The notes under the pieces are model-generated. The model had not been told where the DNA came from and searched no databases. It worked only from the letters and a program-made list of their open reading frames with translations. Shown piece after piece: positions 45,542 through 59,258 of a DNA stretch of 64,000 nt. This DNA comes from Atopsyche davidsoni (Eukaryota; Arthropoda; Insecta; Trichoptera; Hydrobiosidae). The position numbers and the translations under genes were made by a program. Each line of letters begins with the position of its first letter. The stretch's first letter is position 1. Location: the NCBI GenBank assembly GCA_022113835.1, contig JAILWY010000014.1, positions 10,107,501-10,171,500 of the forward strand, in the 5' to 3' direction.

Positions 45542-48380
45542 GGTGTCCCTTATATGACCAAAAAATTTTTTTTTTCAAATTTCGAAATGCATACCCTCTA
45601 CTTTTTTTACTAATGCTATAAGATACTTAAATATAAAATTTCATTTTTCTAGCATAATTGCAACCAGTGCCGACCGAGCTTCAAAGTTTAGTAAAAAACG
45701 TGTTTTGTCTTGATATTTCGGTCTGGTATAAAATCATTATAAATGCAATAAATTAAGTGAGTAAAAGTAAAAATTCAATTAGATGAACATTAATTTTTAA
45801 TCAAAAACATTAAGTAATAACAATCAGTCAGGGTAACTTTTTTTTAGAGTTGTTTTTTTACAGTCCGGATACTATTTTCTATGTTCCTGGACACAGCGCA
45901 GCAAGAACTGTTTTTGTTCTTCTTCAGCCGTGATAAGTCCGTTTAAATCTTGCATAATTTTAACAGCCCTTTCAGCAGTATCATTCACAACTCTCAAATA
46001 ATTAATTTTTCATTTAGCTTCCAGAAAAGCAGCATTATTATTCCATGAAGATACATCTTCCTATAGAAAACAGTCGTCGATCTGCAGTCGTGATAAAAAT
46101 TGTTTGCTCTTTTCCGATACGAAATCATGCAGTGTTTTGTCTGGAAAAAAAAGAAAAATAAGACAAATAACAAAAAAAATCTACAACAATTTAAATATAT
46201 TTAAATAAAATATACAAAAAGTCAATTTAACTTACCAAACAACCTTTGAGGAAGTTCTTCCTTTGACGGGTCATCGCGTTTGCTAAAACCTGAGGTTTTG
46301 TCCCGGTTGAAGTTGGCAATCATTTTCTTCTTAGTTTGGTTATCAACTTCATCATCAAACAGTGATAGAATAACTGTCTCTTCACATAAATACCACAAGT
46401 GATGGCTAAACTTGCTTATAGAAGCATTAGAAATTGTTGCGTCAACTTTTTCGTACTCTTTTAACATCTTCAAGAAGCGCAAATCTTGGTTAGGTGCTTT
46501 GATCGCCACTGTACATTCGAGCCAAGGTTTAACATACAATATCACGACAAATAAGAAACCATCTTGTAGAGCCTTTTTGTCCTTCGCAGTTATTCTGCAT
46601 TGTGACTGAAGTAAACAAATTTTTTTAAAGAATAGATCTTTCTCGCCATCTAGCGTGCCTGATGCATGGCTCCGGGGGGCTTAGTTTTAATTTTTCCTCT
46701 GTGTCTCCTCCCAAAATTATTACGCACAGTTCGACCAATTTGTGGTAGTCATCTCTTACATAACCTTTGTCTAATTCTGCCTTATAAAATATTAACAAAG
46801 CTTGAATGTCTGTCTCGGCAACACGTTGTTTTACGAAATGAAGAGATGGTTCAATGATACTAGCGTCGATGTTTTTCCAATTTTCTCTGAACTTTTTAAG
46901 CATTGGAATATCTGGGCTACTAGTAATTTGCTTAATTTTGCTTTCAATGACAGCTTTTAGGACCAATTCATAAACATGATGACGACAGGTGAAAAGCAGA
47001 AATTCTCTTCCTAAAGTTTGCTCCAAAATAGCACAAGCTCCATTAATATGGCCAGTATTGGAAGCTGTTGTGTCGCAGCACATTATTTGTACTTTATCGT
47101 GAAGGTTCCAGTCAAAAAGAGCTGTTGAGACAGCCTTACCTTGATGTTTTCCAGAAGAATGTTCTAGTTTCGGCACTGCAAGAAGCTGTTCCTTATCGTC
47201 AAACGAAGCAATAACTGGCAAGCGTTCTTCTTTAGAACTTCGTACATCCAACCTGGGTAATAGTTTTCCATCCCAATGGACTGTGACTACGTCGGGTACA
47301 TTGTTTTGGAAGTCAGATTTTAATGCTTCTGCCCTTGATTTTCTAGTTTCAGCAGCTAGTGATTCTCTTTGTCTTACAACCCTTTCCTCTTCTTCCATTC
47401 GTCGTTGTTTAGATCTATCTTCTTTTTCCGCCAATTTTTTATCAACACCTCCTAAGCATCCCGGTCGACCTGGCTCTCTCTGTTTCATTAAAAATAATTT
47501 ATCTTCCTCTATTTTCATTCTCTCAAAAGCATCAGCATGTGCAATATCAAACAAATTATCAAGATCAATTTTGAAATTGTTCTCACGGCTCTTGAACGTA
47601 ACCTGAGTTTTCTTACAATTTTTTTGCATCTCTCTCCAAACATGATATAAATCAACAATTTTCTTCACGCAGTTAGGAAATGCCCCTGTTGGAATTCTTG
47701 CTTTTTCCCAATATATGATGCACTCCCTAATCACAAGATTTGCACTTTCACTAACAGTCAGTTTAACCTCAAGAATATTGTGAAATAGGACCGAGAGAAA
47801 TTGTCGATTAGATGGTAATTTTGCACCATTTATTTGATATCTAGGCAAACCGATAAGGAAATTATTTTGTTTAACACTCCGTAATTCCACCGACATGTCA
47901 ACGCACTAAACAATGAAGCATTACTAATCTCAAAAATCACATATGAAATGACAAATAAAACATGTAGGTAACTACATGTTTTATTTGTAAAAGTTACAGC
48001 GCAGTACTTACGCAACTTGTATGGACAAGTTTAAATCGCAAGTCGGCACGGGTTATCGTTTATAAATCGAACTAATATTTTTTTTCTAGACAATATAGGG
48101 TTATTACTAAACTTTTAAGAAGGTATGCGTAAAAAAATATCGAACTTGAAATTTAAGGGACACCCTAATATATATATATAATAAGCAATTAAAATATTTA
48201 ATTATTTATTACTTGAGATTACATGCTGAAAAATAATGAATTTAATCTGCTTTTAGAAAATTATTATTCGATTCAATGCCAGAAGACCCAGATTATGTGC
48301 CACTTCCCGAAGAGAGACCCGGTGGCTTTAACTGGGGAGAGCAGAGGAATCCTCGTCCACCAGCTGATGAAAACAGATAG
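44016..48380 (+). CDS. Der-2: Derlin-2 (ER-associated degradation factor)
   Basis: Five exons: 44016-44108, 44376-44609, 45035-45154, 45235-45398 and 48257-48380, encoding 244 residues. It opens [20 protein letters not shown] and carries [18 protein letters not shown] with the rhomboid-pseudoprotease WR motif. Later blocks are [40 protein letters not shown], and the tail [20 protein letters not shown]. Hydrophobic segments fit the multi-pass ER membrane fold. Derlins help move misfolded proteins from the ER to p97 and the proteasome. The tail lacks the usual p97-binding SHP pattern (F.WG.G..L), reading [10 protein letters not shown]. One residue is missing at FFGLHFQ relative to the common FFGLLNFQ. 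The last intron (2.86 kb) holds a complete DNA transposon in the opposite orientation. The codon at the last junction is split TT|A. Confidence 0.93.
45473..45538. repeat. (AT)n microsatellite, transposon target
   Basis: About 30 AT units run straight up to the left end of the transposon. A few more units follow its right end at 48168-48180, so the element inserted into this array. Confidence 0.95.
45539..48167 (-). mobile_element. DNA transposon with TIRs and 8-bp target duplication in Derlin-2 intron 4
   Basis: The ends are inverted: TAGGGTGTCCCTTATA at the left and, reverse-complemented, TAGGGTGTCCCTTAAA at the right. Related sub-terminal sequence follows (GCATACCCTCTAC against GCATACCTTCTTA in comparable positions). 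The flanks on both sides are ATATATAT, consistent with an 8-bp target duplication, though the AT array makes this ambiguous. It carries one transposase-like gene on the minus strand. I cannot name the superfamily with certainty; an RNase-H-fold, hAT-related element is my best guess. Confidence 0.85.
45872..47896 (-). pseudogene. Decayed transposase gene of the intronic transposon
   Basis: The main frame starts at ATG 47896 and runs about 423 codons to a stop near 46625. It contains a basic region rich in Arg/Glu (about residues 145-195), then [20 protein letters not shown] and [20 protein letters not shown], which look like catalytic-core segments with a conserved Asp and a Cys/His pair. After an A-run at about 46615-46632 the similarity continues in another frame ([12 protein letters not shown]...[11 protein letters not shown]). 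It then goes through a GT-AG intron (46141-46235) into a last exon ending [16 protein letters not shown] at 45872. That exon has in-frame stops at 46061-46063 and 46010-46012. One frameshift and two stops mean the copy is inactive, though still largely readable. Confidence 0.75.
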
Positions 48381-51300
48381 ATTTATTCACTCGTTATAGT
48401 TACCTAAACACGTTTTTTTATTTATTTTGTACAAAATATGATTACCAAAAATAGCAGCCAATAGTACTTTTAAACTGGCACTATTTCTAGCCGTGGCTTT
48501 ATATCTTTAGAATGTTATCCAAGTTCACGGCTTGTAGGTCCTATGAACCTAATACATGTGAATTTTTGCTGAAAAAATTTCATGGAATATTGCAGTTATT
48601 TTCTATTGGCAAATTTATGTAATCAAGCAAAAATATGAAATATTAAGTAAAAATATGTAACTTTGCCTATGAGATATTTTTAATATCAAATGTTTTTTTT
48701 AACATCTTTATCTGATGACATACTTAGATAATTTTCTCCTTGGTCGTTTCAAATTGTCAGAACCTACTGTAATTGTGTGTACACAACCAAACTGAAAATT
48801 ATAATAGCTTTTTGCAACAATATCAATGTACAGTGTGTCAAAATTACTATCGATGTTTAAAAATAAATATTTAAAATACTTCCTGCTCATTTATTATTAT
48901 ACCAAAATTCACAAACTTTACACCTACCTACCAAATGCATGGTAGATTATTTCCATGAGAATATTCTTCAAATCTAAATTAGCATCTGCTTAATAAATAT
49001 AATCTACGGTTCCAATGTGTTATTTTAGTATAGAAGTTTCTCTGATAAAATATTTATTTTTACTCTCGCCAGCCCTGTTTTAGTATGGGTTATTTTCACT
49101 TTTAGATGTACTCTGACAACTTGTTAATTACTATTCACTTTTATCAGTCATTCAGAATATGGACGTAATAGTATTGTTACTATGTAAATAAGTAAACAGA
49201 CTGAAAGAATCTCAAAGTGCACTTGAAGGATATTTGTGGGCCTGAAGTCCCTTGTAAAGGGAGGAACCTATACTGAGGTGGGGTTAAATGATAAAAGTTT
49301 TATTTATTCAATTCTTTATTATGTCATCAACAACAGCTAATAAAAACCTAAATATTAGGTACTCGTGAAAAAAATATCAAATACATAATTGGCCATAAAA
49401 ATTACTTGTTACTTAAGTGAAGCTCAGTACAAGAATGAAATTATATAGACATTTCTATTACATCAGTTCAAAGTATAAAAAAAATTAAAAATGCTTCAGA
49501 TAGAGATTTGCAAAGTTGCAATACCATTATGTTACAACAGTAATTCCTTATGTTATTAGTATTGCAAAAAGAAGCAATGGTATTTGATAAGGGCAATCTT
49601 TTTTCCAAGAGTTAATTCAGCATTCACCTTTTCACACAAAAGGCCCCTCGAGTCCTGCTCAGGAATAGTTGAGGACATAGTTCCATAAACAAGCTCATCT
49701 TGACTCGCATAACTCAACAAACCCATACCATTATTATTATGTCAATAGTGACTTCATCATCACAGATTCATTATATTCCTAAATAATTATTGCTAAATTA
49801 GAAGATAACGTGGGCCAAACTGAAGAGTGGACATTATAGTCGAAATTTATAAAATTACCAAACTATAGAAAGAGGTTACATTTGTTTAATTAAGTACACC
49901 CATATTAAACACAAAGTTATTGACCACTCAATATTAGATATTTCTATAGAGTATATGTTTCTGTAAATCACTTAAAAATTTTAAATTTTTGAAGTTATTA
50001 TCAAATGTCTTGGAAAGCAAATAAAGATGGTGCGAAGAAAGGTAGACATAAACAAAGTCAAATTGTAGAAAATATTTAAGTTTCTATTTACACAGCTCTG
50101 TATTCTATTAGCAAATAAATTAAACTCGTTGGATGCATTTGCACATATTCAAAGGCAACATTGTCCGAGACTGTGGAATTCGACTTGCATTGACAAAAAC
50201 AAACATTAAATGCAATTTACATACAACTGTTATTCATACAATTACATATAAGAATCGTTGCAAATAAAACAAGTGACCACTTATTATATTTACCACAGCA
50301 CCAAATTGTGGGATGGGTTCATACAAGTCAATTACAGTTTCACTTGTCATCGTGTATAATACCCAATTGTTCAATCCTTCTCTTCAAAGTTTCCTAAAAC
50401 TCAGCCCAGTTTATTCTAACGCACATTTCACTCAAAGCCAAACGATTTCTTTCAAAATCAAACATCCTCTACAAACCGATCACTGCAACTTCTTATAGTA
50501 TTATTTAAAGTATTTGACAAACTCACTTCTCTTACAAAATGTAGTCTTTATTCAATTTGGTATTGAAAAGCAACTAAAAACAAAATTGTAAAAGTGTTTG
50601 ATTTAATATAATTAACATAAACTGGATCAGACTTTTCGGTAAATTTTATAATTTCAACAATTAAAATATCTACTTTAAAATTGTAAAAGATATTAATATT
50701 AGTACGAAAATGATACATATTTACAAGCTCGGTTCTTTGACTCATTTTCAAAACATTGGGTACAATTACCTTATTAAGAAAATATAAATTTTCAAACAAA
50801 ATATGAAGATTCATTACCGTAGTTGCATTCAAAATTATAGTTAAATAATATCTAAGCTTTCGTCTTATTAAATGTTTTTTTAGAGTTGCAGGTAAACATA
50901 TTTGTTTCAATTGGAATTTTCTACTATTCTATTATTAACTTAGCTACATTTAAATATAGTTGTAAGCTTGCTGACAAGAAAAGAAGATTTTTCATATCAC
51001 AGTAAAGCAATAAATATTTCCACAAACATTTGCTTAATGTGAGAGAATAATAATTGATGTTCTACTTAAAAATTCACTAATAGGATGCGCGACATTGCAT
51101 TGTAACCTTACACCTTCACGATGCAGTGATAATCTTCTCTTCTCATCGGGGCCGCACTCGGCACATTCCTACCAAACCCGGCTCAAATAAGACAAAATAA
51201 ATCAAGTCAATAAATTAGAAATCAAATTAACTCGCTAATAGTTCCTGTTATTTCTTTAAGGTTATACATGATTACCAACTTGTATATTTGAAATATTTTT

Positions 51301-51398
51301 CATACATCTTGATTTATCAGCAAATTTCCACATTGAAGTTTGACAGATGTACGATTGATTATTACAATAGAATTACATACAACAGAGGTGAATTATTT
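48381..51398. other. 3' flanks of Derlin-2 and PPTC7 (convergent), no gene seen
   Basis: The two genes converge here, so the stretch should contain both 3' UTRs. 49230-49290 has a GC-richer piece (GGGCCTGAAGTCCCTTGTAA). The minus frame at 50548-50910 is AT-driven with no domain. Nothing else recognised. Confidence 0.5.
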
Positions 51399-54300
51399 TC
51401 ACAATGCCACTGTCGCTAGTAGAACGGTTATGTCATCCGGTTTTCCACCTGAAAAATCAAAATAGATTATTTGAATATCCAAAAATGAAACCACATAGAA
51501 GAATTGAGATGTATACATTGTATCGGTACAGTTGATAAAAACTACAATAAAACCACATACCACTCATGACAATGAGGTGATAATTGGGCTAACTAAAGAT
51601 GAGTCGATTTCTTAGTGAATAGAAATTTATTAAGATCTTATATACTGAATTATATCCAAAAGACATTAATTTGTGTAATTTTTATATTAAATATTAATAG
51701 TATCACAGTTGCACAAGCCTGTTTTTTTTTTAAAGTAATACGTTTAACTAGGATTAAGAGCCATAAGACAACAACAATATCATTCATCAGTTTATTTTAT
51801 GTCCATTGGACTTCAATTTGTTATTCATGGAGTTACGGCAAATACAATACGGCAATTTATTAACAAAAATCATACTGAGATATGCTGTAAATCCTTGACC
51901 CTGCATGAACTTCACAGTTTGATAGATAAATCATTCCATTTATTAGGAAGATTGTTTTGATTTATAATTAATTATTGAAAAAATTCGACAATGCTGTTAC
52001 TCAATAATTGATTGCATTCAGAATTATAATTTATTTTCATAAATTATAGTTATAATAATTTTCATAAACACATGTATTTTACAAAAAACGAAAAGTTTAC
52101 CTATTGCGTCAATGCCATTTTCGCGTGCATTTTTAGCAAATGGAGACATAAAGCTTCCGTCAAAGGACAAGTTGCGGGCCATCCAGGCTATGGAGTTCGC
52201 AACGCCTTGTAGGGCTGCAGCATCTACCTCGCCTTGAGCTCTCTTCAGCTCAGAGACTAGCACCGGCTCTGGGACATTGTCAAAGACTCCATCTGTTGCC
52301 ACAAGGATCACGTCTCCTTCTTCCACAGAAAATTCTGCTGTATCAGCAGATTCCGGCCTGTAAGTGAAAAATTAACACTATAATGTAATGTAATATCATA
52401 GATGATTAGTGATAGTCTTTCAGAATATTTTGGCCACTTTGAACAATACAATTTTTTTTATTTTAAGCTTTAGAAACCTTTCTTTTTTAAACGATTTGAG
52501 ACAATTATTGTACAAATATTATATCATACTAGAGAGAGACCAAGAGCTCAGCTACCATGGAAGTTTCTAACCAAAGTCAGGCTCATTGTGAAGTTTATGA
52601 ACTGTGGCATTAAGATGAGTGGATTCCACGGCTTATATCACTGCTAAAAAGTCTTGAGAAAATATCTATAAAAAAATACATACCCTATTAAGATGCTTAA
52701 TAGAGACTTTGTAAAATATAATGGCTTGCAAACTTAAGAATTTAAACTTATCAAAATCATCATAAGGTGACTAATTAAGTATCATAAAAACCTAACAGTT
52801 CATATTTGGGAAGAAATTTTCGAAATTTATTCATAAAATCAACAGTGAATATTCTGATAAAAAATACAAGATTTAATAAGATGTTGTGACAACATTAGCC
52901 AATCATAGGATTATAAAAAGTGTTTGTAATGCTAAATGGAACGTACAGTAATTTTCATTGGCTTAAAAGTTAACATTCAACTTATCTTCTTACCCGTAGA
53001 ATGAGATATCAGCGTATTGCTGACTAGGCTGTTACTAACCTGTCACTGAGGACATTAGCCCCATGGCCAGGAGGAGGGAGACTGAGCTGGAAGGGAGTGT
53101 TGAAGTAGTGCTGCTGCTCGCGCGAGCGGTGGACCACCCGGCCGGCACGCACCACCATGTAGCCGGAGTCGCCAATGTTTGCTGTGCACATTACGGATGT
53201 CTCGCGGTTCAGGATCATCACGCAAGCTGTACTACTACCTGTGATCATAAAATTTAACAATTGACTATTTTGTTACAATTATTATTAACAGTGCTTATTT
53301 ATAGAATAAAATGTAGCTTAACAATCAATAATAATATTATAATAAAAATAATGACTTAACACAATTTTACTTTTAGCTATACTTATAATTTGAATTTTAA
53401 CAAAAAAAGTAACCCAACTAAAAAAAATATACTATATGTATAAAACTATAATTATAACTATAATAGTATAACTCTAAACGTATGCAAATATACACAGAAT
53501 ACCATCATCATCGAGTATCATTATTCTGCATAAATTTTATAATTGTATTTTTATGTTAATTTACAACACACAAGATATAGATTTAATAGTAAACATTTGT
53601 TTTGTTTACAAATTATATTTGGCATGAAAATATATTTTTGCAAAAATAACAACAGCAACAAGCAACTAAAGTACACCCACTCCTGTCGCATTGATAAATT
53701 ACAAATAATCTTTGAACGCTTGCAAAATAATAAGTGGTTGAGTATTCAAAGTAATATATCTTGTTCCTGAGTCAAAAAAAATTACAATACATCATTGTGA
53801 ATTCCCACATGGTAATCGATGACTCACTGATAGTTCTAATAAGGTAGGTCTATCATAATGAAATGTTTTTATATTATACCATGTGATATCATACTAAAAT
53901 GAAGGTTGTCTTAAAATTTAATTGGGCGAAATAATATTTCCACCTACGGTTGGCTTATTTCACGAGAAGATATCATAAATCAGGAATGACCAACCAGTGG
54001 TCAAGAGACAAGACACAGACAGTCTTGCAGAAATATTAGTTTTCTCAAATGCAGCCAAAATGTGCGATGTGCAATGCACCAAACATTACATAAATTTCCA
54101 AATATCCTACCGTCTCAGTGTAGGCCAAAAGCAGTAAATTTGGCTATTGCACAAGATGACAATATTCATTTTGAGAATACCATATCTTACAATATCCTTT
54201 TTGATTTACTTTGACTCTTAGTAAAATTAAGAACTTTTAGAAGTTCATAACTAAAGTTTCACATAAAAAGCATGCATAAGTACTGCGTCGTGCTATGTTA

Positions 54301-57300
54301 TTAATAGACCTAATATGAGGTTTAGTTATGTTAGGCTTACATAGTCTGCCTTGTCTGATAAGTTTACAATGTGAAATAAGCAAGCTAAGCAAAATATATT
54401 GGGCATAGAGTCTATAAGTAAGACGGGTAATGTTAATGTGTAACACGCAAAATATGAGAAATCATCACATTCAAACCTGATTCTCACAATCTGCAAAATG
54501 GCCAATTTAGCCAATGACATCATGAAAATTAAACAAGTGCGTACAATACGCACTAAAATAAATTTACTCTAAGTGTATAAAAATAAATATACTCTGTTGC
54601 AACCTGTTGACCAAACATGAATGCTGGTGACTAAGTCCACCGTGTGACTTGACACCGAGCCAAATCATGTGGTTGCTGGCGTCTTCTATGATTTAGCAAT
54701 AAAAGAGGATATGTATAAATACTACAACAACACAGAGTAGAGCTATTTCAGTAAAATATACTTTCTCTCATCTAGAAAATCTTTAGTGAATATTGTACAA
54801 GAGAAACAATATCATGAAAAATTATTTCCAATCTTAAAATACAACACAAGCGCTAATGTGTATTCACCCTTCAGAAAAAAATACAAATTTAGATGTGAAT
54901 ATTACAAAAATACATTTAAATAAATCTATGCAAAAAATTTTTTTTATATTAAAGGTTTTTTTTCCTTCTCTTTGAACATGAAGACAATTTAAAAATTGGT
55001 GAGAATCAAGGAAAAATTATTGGTCCATCCGAATTTAAACTTTAAACCTCACGGTCAGCAAGCAAACGTTTTAGTCACTAAACCATGTGACCATATATGC
55101 TGAAATTGTTTTTATTTTTACCAGTAAATTTAAAAATTATTGAAACAGGATTTTTATTAAATAAATAGACTTTTAGTAAATAAATACCAAGAATTAAAAA
55201 TATTTTTACTAGATATTGAAACAAACCAGGGTTGAAAAATCATAGGTTATCAAAAGCAATTAATGTTTCGGTGAACGCCTGATTAGCACACCAGCTGATT
55301 AGTCTGTTTTGTTTTGCTCTAGCACGCATTTTCAACCGCAGTGTTTTATGATGTAATACCGCAATCCAAATATACCCTACAAACTCATTAATATTCAGAT
55401 TCATTCAAATTAATGTATTATACCTTGTTGAAATAGACGGTACAGAAGCTTAAAAAATTATTTATTTATGATGGGAATCCACCTATACAGTCTTACTAAT
55501 AACAATAAATACATATATATTAAATTTTTAAAATAACATTCACTGCTGCTAAAAATCCAACCGTTTATTTGTGCAGTTTGGTGAAATGATAATCTCAACT
55601 CAACCAGAATTATGCGGGTGAAAATTTCTGACCTATCACTAATAATTTTTAGTATTACTTCAGTGATTTAGTGATTGAATTGTCTTTCTTCTGTCAAATA
55701 AAATTTACCCTGAAATGGTATTATCATATCACATAGTTCCATCAATCACCTATGTATGCATCATTTTCATCTATATAAATAAGGTTTAAGTTTTCTTCTT
55801 ATCAAGTGGTGCCTCATTTTTTTGAATAATTTTTTTTAACCCTCTACCTGCAATACAGTTACATTAAAACTATCAATACCATTGACAGATTGCTGCAGCA
55901 TTACGTTCTATTGAGTCTTATGATTTGGATAACTTTTTATCAGTCTTAACGCCTAAAACTGACCTTCAACTGCGTATCAGGCAAGAATACAGAGACAAGT
56001 CATATTGAGATGAATATTACTTGCAGAGTAAACATTTTAGAAATTAAATATTCTTAAAATATACATAAAAAATAGGTGATGAAAGGGCAGAGGGTGATTG
56101 AAAATTGAAGTTCCACTTCTGTCACAATGAATTGTTCCAGATATTTTTTTCTTACTGTATATCAATAAATAAAAAATCTCTGATATATCACTTAGTATAC
56201 TAGACTTGAATGCGAGATACCCGTGTTTTTATAATGTAAATATGGTATATGATCTGTACACCATCCAAACAATGCACTAATATCCCCTTTTATCTAATCT
56301 AACTATACTATAATAGAAAACAGGAAAAATTGTTTAACGACCAAATATATCCGAGATAATCATACCATGGCTAGACTAATTAATAAAAGTATTTTCCATG
56401 TGAGCAAAGAGTATATACGCACAAAGATGAGAAGAAAATTATACTTTAATTCTAAAACAAAATCTTTTACAAGGTGATTGACTTAAATAAACCAAAGGCA
56501 CTGTCAAGGTCATCAGCAGGTTTATTTTTTTAATACACAAAAGGCCAAAGTTTTATATGGAAATAGTTTTGATGTCTTCTTTTTAAGTATAAAATATTTT
56601 GAACATCATGGCATTACTTCAGTGCAAAGGCAAGCCTGTGAGTCTCTAAGAATCAAATATCAAAATGGATACGCACATATTACACTTTAGATCAATATTA
56701 GTAATTATTGTGCGGATCTTGCGAATTAATGAATAGTGCGAATTCAAAGTAAGATTCCGTCAGTTAAAGATTTATCACCCTGTATGGCAGTACGCCACTA
56801 AATGTTTTAAAACTCAGTATCCCAAAATTAATCTGAATCTCATTCTTTATTTTAAGACTTTAAAAAAATCATTTAATTTTGGTACGTCTTCTGTCCTGGT
56901 GTTTTTGAAGTGCTTTTTAGTTTATTTCAAATTTGTTTTTTAATAACACATTTTAATAATAATAATAACATTTAAATAAATAATTCAATAATGTACAAAT
57001 TTACTAAAAAGAGAATAGCAATCTATCTATTTTTGAGTAATTTTAAAGTTGACAATACTTCTGACTTCGTATTATTGGGGTTGTTTGTTATAAACTGTAC
57101 TATTATAAACGCACAAATAATTTAATACAGATAAATGTACTCATGTCACCGTGACAAAAGCATCGTTCCACAGAAAACATAAATTTTTGCAAGATTAAAA
57201 TTAAAATAAACTATAGCCCACCTCTACAGAAAGCCAGAATAGATGGTTACAACTATGGTTTTAAGTTTCTTAATAAAACATTATTTAGTCTGTTATGGTT

Positions 57301-58901
57301 CCCATCATACATTATTTCTAAACTTCATTTAACTAAATAAATTATACATTTTTCAAAATATAAACAATAATAATGGTCCTAATATATAATATCACACTTC
57401 GTAGAGTATATAAAATATACTTAGTGATTTTCATATCGAATGTATACATCTACATACATCAGTTTTTTTTTTTTAAGATAAGTTAGTGGTTGTATTACAT
57501 TGTGTACATTAACTCCAGTCTGAGATCTAAGAGGCCTTCGCTAATAGTGTTCACTTGTATTCACATAAAACTAAGGATGTGGTCTATTGTAGTTAATCAC
57601 TAGTTATGAAATTGAAGGATGAGAAATAATTAACCATAAGAGACATGAAAAAATGTATTATTATTTATTAAATAGTATCACAGAACCAATATTACTAACA
57701 TAAAAATATATTTCACTACAGTACACCTCATTGCTCATTCATTTAGAATCGTTGCTGTCTTACCTAAAATAGGCTTCTTGTGCTCTAAGAGTTCATAGTA
57801 GGATCTGGCCAGCAGGCCGGCGGGTTCAGAGGGCTTGAAGTGTCCCATCTCCACCAGCCGCTCACAAGTCCTCATCAAGAAGGATGAGAACTCGCCGGGG
57901 TCAATACCATATGCCCTCCATCCTCCAACTCCATCCGCAACACCTGCAAAGTACCATAATCTTAAACAAAACCCAAAAAATTTAATTCATCCATCTTAGG
58001 TTGTCTGATTACCACTGTTTTTTTCTTATTTGTTTTGAAATTCGCACAAAAATTATAGAATGAATAAAAAATACTCACAAATATCACTTCTTTGATCCAT
58101 GATAGTTTTTAAAACCACATTTCAAGTTTTATAACTTTTTTTACAGAATTCCATGTAATAAAATTTAATTCCTTTAATATCAAAGTAATTGTGTAGATTA
58201 ATTACTGGAACTGTGTTTATTATTTTAATGCACACATGAATATTTTTTTAGTTCATTCACTGACCTTTGGGTCTCATCTGATACGTAAATTAAATTCCTT
58301 CATCAATATATCAATACACTGGTGTCAAATTCTAATAATTAAACCAAATGTGTTTGGATTTGGTACCTATTCAGATAGTTCATAATATATAAGTATAGAT
58401 ATTGCTCTTTAATTTTGTTTACAGTAGGTAATACTCCGAGTACTTAAATAAAAAAACATTCTACTCAAATATCGATTCACAATATTTTCAAATCGGACGT
58501 ACAAATGATAAGAAAATAAAATTTCTAAAAATACAATACTACACGATATATAAAAAAACAGCATTAATGTTGTTTGTTTGACCATTAGAGTCAGCAATAA
58601 TTAAAAAAATCACATTAAAATTTGGCAAAATAACACGTTTATTTACAAATAAAATGCGACATGGGATCTTACCAATGACATCAGCATTGTTGTACTTGGA
58701 TGAAAACCAGGCGTCATCACCGAATTGACCTTTTTGCTTTCTTCCATGTGCAAAGTCCTTAGGGAAACCACACACCACTGACACTAAATGAGGTTCCTTT
58801 TTGCCCCTCACATTAAGATCCGCAACACTGGAATAACTCAAAAGTCCATTTCGTAACGCACGAGAGAGAATTCTCCCAGTCCAACAGATAGACTGCATCA
58901 T
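51399..58901 (-). CDS. Pptc7: PP2C-type protein phosphatase, PPTC7/PTC7 homologue
   Basis: Five exons in transcript order: 58673-58901, 57764-57943, 53040-53238, 52101-52357 and 51399-51448, encoding 304 residues. The Arg-rich amphipathic start [20 protein letters not shown] looks like a mitochondrial targeting sequence. PP2C metal-binding and catalytic motifs are present: [56 protein letters not shown] and [15 protein letters not shown] at the end. The family removes Ser/Thr phosphate from mitochondrial proteins and supports coenzyme Q synthesis and mitophagy control. Length is the family norm. Intron 2 is 4.5 kb and intron 3 is 729 bp. Two consecutive ATGs begin the frame; the first is taken. 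Confidence 0.93.
55020..55110 (-). repeat. tRNA-like SINE remnant in a PPTC7 intron
   Basis: The minus strand reads CACATGGTTTAGTGACTAAA, an A-box-like head. About 35 bases later comes GAGGTTTAAAGTTTAAATTC, a decayed B box. The spacing and the intervening GCTTGCTGACCGTGAGG fit a tRNA-derived SINE. It is too degenerate for a functional tRNA. Confidence 0.4.
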
Positions 58902-59219
58902 TTATTAGTTTAACTGACGGAAATGTTTACACCCATTTTAGATTAATTGCAAGACAGTAAGTTGAGGTTAACTCGTTTTACTCGGATTCACACTGCAAAT
59001 AATAGAAAAATACGCGAGAAACCGACGAATTGACCTCAAAATACCCGTGAAGTCCACGAGTCCATAGACCAAAAGCAAAGAAGCAGGGGCAGACTCGTGA
59101 TTGTCAGCTGCGCGCAAGGCCGACCATAAAGTATTCAGAACCAACTAAAATTAAATATTACGTAATGGAAAAATGCACTAAATAGCCTCAAAAAATATTC
59201 ATCGTTTAACTAAAGATAA

Positions 59220-59258
<39 letters not shown>

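Noticed and set aside
50548..50910. 120-codon minus-strand frame
   Set aside because: AT-driven composition in the PPTC7 3' flank; no domain or conservation signal visible.
53063..53257. Plus-strand frame over PPTC7 exon 3
   Set aside because: Shadow of the minus-strand PP2C exon.
55020..55110. Functional tRNA gene in a PPTC7 intron
   Set aside because: The B box is decayed and the stems do not pair; a SINE remnant fits better.
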